The notes under the pieces are model-generated. The model was given only the letters and a program-made list of their open reading frames with translations. It was not told the origin of the DNA and searched no databases. Both the position numbers and the translations under genes were made by a program. Positions 1 to 7,225 of a DNA stretch of 64,000 nucleotides are shown here, piece by piece (position 1 is the stretch's first letter; each line of letters begins with the position of its first letter). Location: assembly GCF_017115045.1 (NCBI RefSeq), contig NZ_JABXKK010000048.1, positions 1 to 64,000 of the forward strand. Reading direction: 5' to 3'. Source of the stretch: Nostoc sp. NMS8 (lineage in GTDB: Bacteria > Cyanobacteriota > Cyanobacteriia > Cyanobacteriales > Nostocaceae).

Positions 1-98
1 GCATCATCCTTCCCTAGCACTGCTGTCTATTCTCTCTTATTTCCCGACAACTCTATTGTTGCCATCCCTTGCGGTTCATGCACATACTTACCCGCCTG

Positions 99-248
99 TC
101 AAGGTTGATAAATCTCATTATACAAACATAAGCTGCCAGGATTTTTGGCAACAAACTGCATCATCTGTTGATGCGATTTACCTTTAAAGAATTGTTTGAG
201 GCTACTTTCTGATTGACAATAAGCTAATCGGCATTTAAATTGCAACAT
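99..248 (-). CDS. possible small protein or gene fragment, 49 aa
   Basis: An ATG-started frame of 49 codons begins MLQFKCRLAYCQSESSLKQF and ends NEIYQP. Composition looks like coding sequence (two Cys near the N-terminus, mixed charged residues), but I recognise no family and see no clear ribosome binding site. It could be the leftover end of a longer gene. The rest of the first 430 bases shows no convincing gene. A plus-strand frame is also open from base 1 to a stop near base 108 and could be the tail of a gene outside the window. Confidence 0.25.
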   Translation of the reverse strand: MLQFKCRLAYCQSESSLKQFFKGKSHQQMMQFVAKNPGSLCLYNEIYQP

Positions 249-430
249 AGGCACTATTGTCTTTGTTTTTTATATTTCGATGCCACTTAATGACTAGCTC
301 ATCTAACACCTCTCAGCAAACCCCACTAGAACACAAGCGAGCGGTTAGCGCTTAAATGTCAATTTTCCCCTTTGCTAATAAAGGCTAGTAATGCTAGATT
401 TTCGTTAGTGGCAATATTTCAGGATAATTT

Positions 431-706
431 ATGAACAAAGGTGAATTAGTGGATACTGTAGCAGCCAAGGCCAACATCACAAAAAAGCAAGCCGATGAAG
501 TGATTAGTGCTTTTCTGTCAGTCGTTACTGAGGCTGTAGCCAATGGGGATAAGGTAACGCTGGTAGGGTTTGGGTCATTCGAGCGACGCGAACGTGCCGA
601 GCGTGAAGGGCGTAATCCCAAAACCCAGGAGACAATGACAATTCCAGCTACCAGAGTGCCTGCATTTTCCCCTGGAAAACAGTTTCGGGAGAAAGTAGCA
701 CCTTAA
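431..706 (+). CDS. hup: HU family DNA-binding protein
   Basis: A histone-like nucleoid protein that bends and compacts DNA as a dimer. The 91 residues match the family's usual size. The N-terminal helices are typical (MNKGELVDTVAAKANITKKQ), followed by the GFGSFERRERAEREGRNPKT signature at about residues 46-65 and the DNA-binding arm with the intercalating proline in IPATRVPAFSPGK. It ends FREKVAP, without the short tail of some paralogues. The ATG is preceded by AGGATAATTT, a usable Shine-Dalgarno. It stands alone, with a minus-strand gene downstream. Nostoc genomes carry several HU-like genes and I cannot say which paralogue this is. Confidence 0.95.
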   Translation: MNKGELVDTVAAKANITKKQADEVISAFLSVVTEAVANGDKVTLVGFGSFERRERAEREGRNPKTQETMTIPATRVPAFSPGKQFREKVAP

Positions 707-744
707 CCAATACATATGTATTTACTTTACTAGTATTAATCCAA

Positions 745-1128
745 TCAGTGTTGATTGATTGCATTGTCTACATCAGCTAATGTTTCATACTGTTTACAAG
801 GCAACCATTTTAAGGCTCGCAGGACTTTCTCATCAACACCTTTTTCCTCAGCATACTTAACCAAGTCTTTTTTACTGAGTGGATAGTTAACTGCAATCAA
901 GTTTTTCTCTAATTGTACTGGACTGATTTTAGTAATGAATATTTCATCAATTAAGTTGGCTACATCAGCCAGGGTTTCATATTGTTTTGAAGGCAATTTC
1001 TTCAAGATTCGCAGGATTTTCTCGTCAATACCTTTTTCTTCAGCATACTTAACCAAGTTTTTCTTGCTAAGGGGATAGTTAACTTGGTTCAAATTTTTTT
1101 GTAGCTGTACTGGATTCAGTTTAGCCAT
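745..1128 (-). CDS. tandem DUF2795 domain protein
   Basis: 127 residues made almost wholly of two copies of one domain of about 60 residues. Each copy has the pattern VQL.KNL..VNYPLSKK.LVKYAEEKG.DEK.LR.LK.LP.KQYETLADV (roughly residues 7-60 and 70-123). This pattern fits the small helical DUF2795 family, whose function is unknown. The copies are very similar, pointing to a recent internal duplication. The second lacks some of the basic residues of the first (ILKKLP against ALKWLP). The gene is monocistronic, with a long AT-rich upstream region. Confidence 0.7.
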   Translation of the reverse strand: MAKLNPVQLQKNLNQVNYPLSKKNLVKYAEEKGIDEKILRILKKLPSKQYETLADVANLIDEIFITKISPVQLEKNLIAVNYPLSKKDLVKYAEEKGVDEKVLRALKWLPCKQYETLADVDNAINQH

Positions 1129-1679
1129 AATAAATCTCTTTATGGTCTTGACGCTGTGGATTCAGTGAAGAAAGTGAAAAAAATCAGTAAAAGTCAACTT
1201 GCACAATTATGCAGAGTAGTAGGTTAAGCAAAATGTAGCCCATACACACCTTATTCTGTATTTTAGATATTTGCAAGCAGTTATATTAATCTTTCTTCGA
1301 TTTTTCAGGTTTAGTATGCCATTAATTCCACTTCTATTCATAGAAGTGACTAATCTACATAACTAATGTAGTTATCCTTAAACAATCTTTAACCACTTTA
1401 GTTTTTCTTAATTTCATTTTTTCCAAGAAAAGCAACTTCTACATAGTACATTGTTAATTTAAAAGTAAATTAAGTTACTGTTAATTCCACCTTCCCCTTT
1501 GATTACCGAAAATCCTACTGAGGTGGACTATTGGAGTCATGAGTGGGGAGTTGGTGGTCAATCTTGGGTCAAGATTCGTTTTACAAGCTTTTTAGGCTGC
1601 TCCCCACTAAGACAGTTAGGTTAAATTGCAAATGAAATCATATCCCTGTCTAATTCCCCGATTTAGGTGTAAATCCAGG
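1129..1679. other. intergenic region, no gene seen
   Basis: AT-rich DNA upstream of the DUF2795 gene and downstream of the VOC gene. I see short imperfect inverted repeats (for example around 1355-1375, CTACATAAC..ATGTAG) but no supported gene, RNA or mobile element. The promoter of the DUF2795 gene should lie in the first part. Confidence 0.4.
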
Positions 1680-2057
1680 TTAAGACTGCGGATTTTGCCT
1701 AAGCCCTAACAAATTTCCTTCAATATCGTTGAAAGTGGATAATTGCACTCCATGACCAACATCTGTAATTGGCCCAACTGAGACTCCTTTTTCAGTCAGG
1801 CTTTGACGAGCAGTAACTATATCATTGACAACAAAGGTACTAACAGTATTACCTGGTTCAACTGAGTTACTTAAGTTTAATCCGATTGCAAAGCGTGGAA
1901 TATCAGGGAAACTAAACTGTCTCCAGCTAGGTGTGTCATATTTTTCTTGAGAAACTAACCCAAGCTTGGACTTGTACCACTCGGCACTAGCTTCAAGATC
2001 AGTAACGTCTATTTTAATGACAAAACTATATTCACCGAAAGTGTTTTTCAATGTCAT
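1680..2057 (-). CDS. VOC family (glyoxalase/bleomycin-resistance/dioxygenase fold) protein
   Basis: 125 residues, the normal size of a single-domain vicinal-oxygen-chelate protein. It opens with the family's first beta strand and helix (SFVIKIDVTDLEASAEWYKSKLGL). It closes with the second half-module (VSVGPITDVGHGVQLSTFND followed by IEGNLLGLRQ), where the metal-ligand Glu is expected in DIEGN. The substrate cannot be told from sequence. Such proteins range from glyoxalases to antibiotic-binding proteins. It is monocistronic. Confidence 0.8.
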   Translation of the reverse strand: MTLKNTFGEYSFVIKIDVTDLEASAEWYKSKLGLVSQEKYDTPSWRQFSFPDIPRFAIGLNLSNSVEPGNTVSTFVVNDIVTARQSLTEKGVSVGPITDVGHGVQLSTFNDIEGNLLGLRQNPQS

Positions 2058-2160
2058 ATTCTACTGCGCTAATCCAGAACTTTTGTAATATGGCTATTAT
2101 AAGCTTTTTAGCAAAATATACTGCAAACTTACCAATTAATAGTAGTTTAGATTGTAGTTA

Positions 2161-2406
2161 ATGGAAGGCATAGTGTACAAAGGTTCAGTCAGATATACTT
2201 TGGTTCTGTGTTGCGCGTTGCAGTTTTGGGTCAAAGGAGAAGAAGATTATGAAAAGACGCTAGCAAAGTATATTGCGTTATGCGATCGCGGCGGTTCTGC
2301 ATCCTTTCGAGAATTAGTGCGCTCGGCAAATCTCATTTGTCCATTTGAACCTGGCGCACTTACTCAAGTTGTTGAAAAAGTGCGTTCCTTTTTGAAAGTA
2401 GGCTAA
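2161..2406 (+). pseudogene. C-terminal fragment of an M3-family oligoendopeptidase
   Basis: About 80 codons, of which the last 50 (YEKTLAKYIALCDRGGSASF, then RELVRSANLICPFEPGALTQVVEKVRSFL) resemble the extreme C-terminus of oligoendopeptidase F-like M3 metallopeptidases. There a short GG(S/D)-containing segment and a sanL-PF helix close the protein. The HEXXH zinc site and nearly all of the 550-600-residue enzyme are missing, and no upstream part is visible. The first 25 codons look unrelated. I infer a decayed remnant. The family match is from memory and needs a search. Confidence 0.5.
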
Positions 2407-2436
2407 TTGAAAAATAAGAATATTGAGTTTTAGCAC

Positions 2437-2961
2437 TTATGATATCTTCTCAAGAATCTGATTACTCATCTGAATTTGGTTTTTTCCTATATTACGTTTG
2501 AGTAAAAAAATACCCGCATCATGTGCTTGCTGACCACCATCACTAAAGCAAGCATCCTCGATAATGACTGGCTCAATACCACGCTCAAAAGAGTCAATTG
2601 CTGTCTTTAGAATACAGCTATCAGTTTCAACTCCACAAAGATATATTTTACTGATTTGATTAAGAGTAATAAAAGTTGAAAATTTCTCCGTAAATACAGA
2701 GTAATAAGGTTTATCAAAAATATTATTTATATATGGATGAAGTTCATCAATAATGCTCGTTTCTGGTTCATGTATCAAGCTTGACCAATGAATTAATTTG
2801 ACATAATTACTATCAGCAGTATTGATAAATCTTGTGAATTCAACGAGTTTACCAGCCTCTAAAAAATGCTCAATTAGTTTAATGACAGTAGGAATAATAT
2901 GTCTGCATTTCTCCGACATAAACCCGTTTTGCATATCTACTACAAGGAGTATTTCGCTCAT
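2437..2961 (-). CDS. isochorismatase-like cysteine hydrolase
   Basis: 174 residues with the fold's three catalytic positions visible: Asp in LLVVDMQNGF near the N-terminus, a Lys in the central region (DKPYYSVFTEKF), and the nucleophile Cys in LCGVETDSCILKTAID at about residue 130. The family cleaves amide or ether-type bonds (nicotinamidase, isochorismatase, ureidoacrylate hydrolase). The nicotinamidase zinc-ligand pattern is not evident, so the substrate is open. The gene is AT-richer than its neighbours and alone between a peptidase remnant and a gene-poor stretch. Confidence 0.8.
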   Translation of the reverse strand: MSEILLVVDMQNGFMSEKCRHIIPTVIKLIEHFLEAGKLVEFTRFINTADSNYVKLIHWSSLIHEPETSIIDELHPYINNIFDKPYYSVFTEKFSTFITLNQISKIYLCGVETDSCILKTAIDSFERGIEPVIIEDACFSDGGQQAHDAGIFLLKRNIGKNQIQMSNQILEKIS

Positions 2962-3700
2962 TTGTGCCAGAATTTATTTAGATTAAGAGTTAAGACATTA
3001 AATAAAACAATATTATAAAAGACGACATCCGCGACTTTGAGCTTCTTCCCTGCCGACATGCTTGCTGGTGATGGGGTGCTGAGTAAGGAAATCTAGGGAT
3101 GGAGGAAGAAGAGCGATCGCTCAGAACGCTCAGGGCGTAATCGAAAAAGATTAAGTCTGGGGCTTTTCACATTTATTTTACTAATTCAACGAACATTCAA
3201 CGCACCAAAACTGAAGTGCCGCTGGGAAAAGTAGCCGGAGCTAAAACCGGAGTAGCTGGAAGTAACCTTGTAACGCTCAAATCGCCGGAGATAAGTCCGA
3301 TGACTTAACTAAGTCTGAAAAATGGTTGCAAAAAATCAACATTCCAGAATCAAGGCGTAGTTTACCGCCGCAGGCATCGCTACTCCAAAAGTATGCGATC
3401 GCCTTTTGCTATTTCATAAGACTGCAATTAGGGCAACCACTCAATACCTTCTCTACAACCTCGTGCTGTGAATTTTTGCTAGAAAATAACTGAAATTCAG
3501 AAATATGAGGCTACGCCAAAACAAGAAAGAGAGCGTTGTGGTTTACCACAACGTTGTTTACGCAAAACAAAAGGCGATCGCAAAATCAGTAGATCGTCTG
3601 CTCACAAGTAAAAAATACTCATCCACGAGGTTCTTTCATTGTCAGAACCAGAGAAGCTTTACCTGTTTATTGGGCAGCAACGCAAAATAATCTCGCTGTT
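2962..3700. other. 740-bp stretch without a supported gene, probably decayed coding DNA
   Basis: Both flanking genes end or start outside this stretch. Short open frames exist (plus strand about 3140-3310, ending SPEISPMT; and 3505-3690), but none has a recognisable family. The shifts of frame and HIP1 octamers suggest remnants of former genes. No RNA gene or intact mobile element is visible. Confidence 0.35.
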
Positions 3701-5101
3701 TCACAAATCCATAACTGTGCGATAATGTGCTTCAATCTGCGCGACGGTTTCAGACTTACGCTTTGTTTGCCATTGACTACGGTTAAATAATTCTTGCCGC
3801 AATTCATCAACATTAATTGTTGTCACTTGATGATTTGTAACAATTTGTTTACCATTCACCCAAATACTATCAACAACATTACTAGGTCGTCCTAAAACTA
3901 GCAATCCAATGGGATCTGTACGCGGTAGTAATGATAAATTGGTGAGGTCATAAAGTACTAAATCGGCTTGTTTGCCGACAGTTAAAGAACCGAGTTGATC
4001 TGCAAGATTAAATCCCTTTGCACCTCCCAAAGATGCCATTTCTACTGCCTGTCGGGGTGTAATCCAGTGTTGATAATCTGAGTCTGTAACGTTGTGCAAG
4101 ATTGAACCAATTTTGATTGCTTCTAGTAAGTCTTGGGAGTCATTACTAGATGCCCCATCACAACCAAAAGTTACATTTACTCCAGCTTGGCGATATTTTA
4201 AAATCGGGGCAATGCCACTGCCTAAACGCAGGTTACTTAAGGGATTATGAACAACTGTAGATTGAGTTTCGGCGAGGATGGCGATATCAGCATCATTTAA
4301 CCAGACGCAATGGGCTAGAGTTGTGCGATCGCTCAAAAATCCGATTTTTTTCAAATGTTCTACAGCAGTACAACCGTACTTTTCTTGGGCAAGTTTTTCC
4401 TGTGCCCTGGTTTCGAGTAAATGGGAGTGACGACAAAGATTGTAGCGATCGCTTAACTCGATACATCCTGCAAATAAAGCATCAGTACACAATTGTATCC
4501 CTGTTGGTGCAACTAAAATACTCACACCCTCATCTGGGCGATGAAACTGTCTCACCGCCTCTTCGATGATTTCTAAGGTTGCCGCAGTTGAGCGAAAATA
4601 AGGTTCATGACTTTGGGTTGATTCCCCGGATGGGATACCTGCGCTAAGGGATTCATCTTGAATTAAGGGGGCGATAAAGGCGCGAATTCCCACTTCTCTG
4701 TAAGCGCGAGCTGCAATGGCGATGGTTTCTAACTCAAGTCCGGGAATTAACACCAGGTGATCTACCACACTCGTCCCGCCAGAAAGTAAGGTTTCCACCG
4801 CAGTACCTAAAGCACTCAGATAAACCTGTTCGGGATCGAGGGGGGCAAAATCATACAGTTCCGCCAACCATAATTCTAAAGGGAACGTTGACATAATTCC
4901 TCGCTGCCACATCTCTGATGAGTGGGTGTGGGCGTTGAAAAAGCCAGGTAGCAGTAGCTTATTTTTGCCATCGATGGCAGTGCCAATAACTTGTAGATTG
5001 GGGGAAATGGCTGCAATTTTACCATCTACAACCTGTACATCTACCGTTGCATAATCATCACTGATAGCAATCAGAACATTCTGAATCGTGAAACTTAACA
5101 T
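3701..5101 (-). CDS. amidohydrolase, TRZ/ATZ and SAH/MTA-deaminase type
   Basis: 466 residues, full length for metal-dependent hydrolases of the ATZ/TRZ group, which deaminate or dechlorinate heterocycles. Metal ligands are readable: FNAHTHSSEMWQRG (His58 and His60), a later His in RHSHLLETRAQE, a fourth in TLAHCVWLND, and the catalytic Asp in FGCDGASSNDSQD. A C-terminal strand follows (ADLVLYDLTNLSLLP). The E.W and HSHLLET pattern is that of 5'-methylthioadenosine/S-adenosylhomocysteine deaminases and relatives such as guanine and hydroxydechloroatrazine hydrolases. The exact substrate is unknown. An isochorismatase-like hydrolase gene is divergent, 80 bp away, and may share its promoter region. 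Confidence 0.85.
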   Translation of the reverse strand: MLSFTIQNVLIAISDDYATVDVQVVDGKIAAISPNLQVIGTAIDGKNKLLLPGFFNAHTHSSEMWQRGIMSTFPLELWLAELYDFAPLDPEQVYLSALGTAVETLLSGGTSVVDHLVLIPGLELETIAIAARAYREVGIRAFIAPLIQDESLSAGIPSGESTQSHEPYFRSTAATLEIIEEAVRQFHRPDEGVSILVAPTGIQLCTDALFAGCIELSDRYNLCRHSHLLETRAQEKLAQEKYGCTAVEHLKKIGFLSDRTTLAHCVWLNDADIAILAETQSTVVHNPLSNLRLGSGIAPILKYRQAGVNVTFGCDGASSNDSQDLLEAIKIGSILHNVTDSDYQHWITPRQAVEMASLGGAKGFNLADQLGSLTVGKQADLVLYDLTNLSLLPRTDPIGLLVLGRPSNVVDSIWVNGKQIVTNHQVTTINVDELRQELFNRSQWQTKRKSETVAQIEAHYRTVMDL

Positions 5102-5181
5102 ATTTAACCTTGATTAAGCAATTGTATTCTTGACTGAATTTCAAGTTAAAAATAGAAAATGGTGTAGGGTATTGCAATTTT

Positions 5182-5961
5182 ATGAATCTGCCTTTTCGGA
5201 CATTGGGAGTATCACCAAATGCGTGGACAGTGAATGATGCGATCGCAGATATCACTCGTCCTCAAAAGACCCCACAGCCTGTTATTTTATCAACAGAAAC
5301 AAAAACCCTGCATCTAGACTTGGCAAAAGCTGCTATCCTCGTCATTGATATGCAAAACGACTTCTGTCACCCTGATGGCTGGTTAGCGCATATCGGCGTG
5401 GATGTAACTCCGGCGCGTCAGCCCATTGAACCTTTGAATAACTTACTTCCCGAACTGCGTGAGGTTGGTGTTCCAGTCATTTGGGTAAATTGGGGGAATC
5501 GTCCCGACTTGCTCAATATTAGTGCTAGTTCGCGTCACGTCTATAATCCCACAGGGGAGGGCGTGGGATTAGGCGATCCACTGCCGAGCAATGGTGCTAG
5601 AGTACTCATGGCAGGTAGTTGGGCGGCGGCGGTAGTAGACGAACTAGAACAGCTTCCCGAAGATATTTGTGTGGATAAATACCGCATGAGTGGGTTTTGG
5701 GATACGCCATTAGATAGTATCTTGCGGAATCTGGGAAGGACAACATTATTTTTTGCTGGTGTTAATGCCGATCAATGTGTGCTAACCACGTTATGTGATG
5801 CCAACTTCTTAGGATATGATTGCGTTTTAGTTAAAGACTGTACCGCTACTACTTCTCCTGAATATTGTTGGCAGGCGACACTGTATAACGTCAAACAATG
5901 CTTCGGTTTTGTTGCTGAATCGCAAGCAATTTTAACAGCGCTGCAAAAGAGTGAGGAGTGA
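5182..5961 (+). CDS. isochorismatase-like amidohydrolase (biuret/ureidoacrylate hydrolase-like)
   Basis: 259 residues. The catalytic triad is intact: Asp in AAILVIDMQNDFCHPDGW (about residue 56), Lys in VDKYRMSGFWDTPLDSILR (about 162) and Cys in FAGVNADQCVLTTLCDAN (about 197). The N-terminal extension of about 48 residues (PFRTLGVSPNAWTVNDAIAD) is typical of the longer RutB/biuret-hydrolase-like subgroup. Divergent from an ATZ/TRZ-type amidohydrolase, it suggests a two-step breakdown of a nitrogen heterocycle or its ring-opened amide. That is inference. Family assignment is firm and substrate is not. Confidence 0.85.
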   Translation: MNLPFRTLGVSPNAWTVNDAIADITRPQKTPQPVILSTETKTLHLDLAKAAILVIDMQNDFCHPDGWLAHIGVDVTPARQPIEPLNNLLPELREVGVPVIWVNWGNRPDLLNISASSRHVYNPTGEGVGLGDPLPSNGARVLMAGSWAAAVVDELEQLPEDICVDKYRMSGFWDTPLDSILRNLGRTTLFFAGVNADQCVLTTLCDANFLGYDCVLVKDCTATTSPEYCWQATLYNVKQCFGFVAESQAILTALQKSEE

Positions 5962-6016
5962 ATCAATTTTGGATTTGGGATTTTAGATTGATCTCATGTC
6001 TAAATACTGTTTTTTA

Positions 6017-6243
6017 GAGGCTGTTTGAAAAGTGTTTCGCTGTGACTTTAGGCACTTTAGATCCCCCCTAACCCACGCCAGTCGCTCCACTTGGGGAGAC
6101 CCCATCGCGCAGCGTCTCGCAGAGAAGACTGCGCTGGCTCCCCTTAAAAAGGGGGGAACCGGAATCAAAGTCCCCCTAAAAAAGGGGGATTTAGGGGGAT
6201 CTAAAATTTTTGATACCGACAAGAGAACTTTTCAAACATCCTC
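6017..6243. repeat. MITE-like element, family 1 (copy A)
   Basis: About 227 bp bounded by imperfect inverted ends GAGGCTGTTTGAAAAG and CTTTTCAAACATCCTC, each flanked by TTA. The interior holds the GATCCCCCTAA / TTAGGGGGATC palindromic core with C-runs and G-runs. No protein of its own is encoded. Two further copies with the same ends lie at 6923-7119 and 32755-32917. Confidence 0.75.
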
Positions 6244-6430
6244 TTAGATCAAGGATTTTAGATTTTTTATTGCTACTGCGTTTTAATTCGCTTGCCATCA
6301 GAAATTTTTAAGTTTTGGATTCTGGATTGAATAATTTAAAATCCAAAATTTAAAATCTAAAATTCTGTGATTCAAAATTTGGATTTGAGGAATTTTCATA
6401 CCCATTGATAACTTCAGAGGGGATAAATAA

Positions 6431-6886
6431 ATGTACGCTACTCGTTGTGTAATTCCGGTGATCAAATCTCCCAAAGATTACCAAGTATATCGCATAAGTC
6501 CCAACGACTCTAATCGATTAGCAATCATCTTTGATTCGATAAATGCTAATACTTCCTTGACTTGCTGCATAGAAATTTTTGATGTTGGTGGACAAACACC
6601 ACCAAATCGCCATCAGTGGGCAGTGGAAATGTTTTTTATTCTCAAAGGAGAAGCGATCGCTATGTGTGACGGCAAGAGTGCCACGATCAAAGCTGGAGAT
6701 AGTTTATTAGTGCCTCCTACTGGAACTCATTTGATTAAAAACACTGGTTCTACTCGCTTGTACACTTTGACTGTTATGGTTCCCAATGAAGACTTTTCAG
6801 AATTGATTCGCAGTGGAATTCCGTCAGAGTTAGATGCAGAAGATATGGCAGTATTAGGGAGATTTAATGCTTTGATGCCCTGTTAA
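6431..6886 (+). CDS. cupin domain protein
   Basis: 151 residues forming a single beta-barrel cupin. Motif 1 is seen as PPNRHQWAVEMFFILKGEAI (His, and Glu in VEMFFILKG, about residues 60-79). Motif 2 is seen as GDSLLVPPTGTHLIKNTG (about 98-115). Metal-binding His and Glu positions are present, so it may bind a metal and act as a small dioxygenase or isomerase, or serve only as a sensor or binding protein. Between two MITE copies and not in an operon. The ATG follows AGAGGGGATAAATA, a good ribosome binding site. Confidence 0.8.
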   Translation: MYATRCVIPVIKSPKDYQVYRISPNDSNRLAIIFDSINANTSLTCCIEIFDVGGQTPPNRHQWAVEMFFILKGEAIAMCDGKSATIKAGDSLLVPPTGTHLIKNTGSTRLYTLTVMVPNEDFSELIRSGIPSELDAEDMAVLGRFNALMPC

Positions 6887-6922
6887 AGATATTTGAAACC
6901 TCACTTCTATTTCTCTGTCTTA

Positions 6923-7119
6923 GAGGATGTTTTAAAAGTCCTCTGGTCGGTAGCAAAACGTTTTAGATCCCCCTAAATCCCCCTTAATAAGGGGGACTTT
7001 GATTCCGGTTCCCCCCTTAAAAAGGGGGACTTTAATTCCGGTTCCCCCCTTTTTTAAGGGGGGTTAGGGGGGATCAACAAGTGCCTAAAATTACAGCCAA
7101 CCACTTTTAAAACATCCTC
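6923..7119. repeat. MITE-like element, family 1 (copy B)
   Basis: About 197 bp with terminal inverted repeats GAGGATGTTTTAAAAG and CTTTTAAAACATCCTC, flanked by TTA on both sides. The interior carries two or three copies of the CCCCCTTAA..TTAAGGGGG palindromic core. The base changes in the two ends compensate each other (TTTTAAAAG/CTTTTAAAA), so a hairpin is preserved. Confidence 0.8.
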
Positions 7120-7126
7120 TTACAAG

Positions 7127-7146
7127 GCTACGGTGTACACACAAGT
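7127..7146. repeat. 20-bp inverted repeat, left arm
   Basis: GCTACGGTGTACACACAAGT. Its exact reverse complement is at 10310-10329, so the pair encloses the HEAT-NACHT gene and the 21-bp satellite. Partial copies (GTACACACAAGTCG) also occur in the repeat block at 11513-11580, so it belongs to a dispersed family. Confidence 0.7.
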
Positions 7147-7225
7147 TTTGCCGTAGCTATATCTTTATCAATAAATGAAATCTCACATTGCGCTTCTATC
7201 CCGCCTCCCCTGCCTCCCCATTGCA

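Noticed and set aside
3505..3690. 61-codon plus-strand frame
   Set aside because: No family, no ribosome binding site, odd composition. It lies in decayed DNA.
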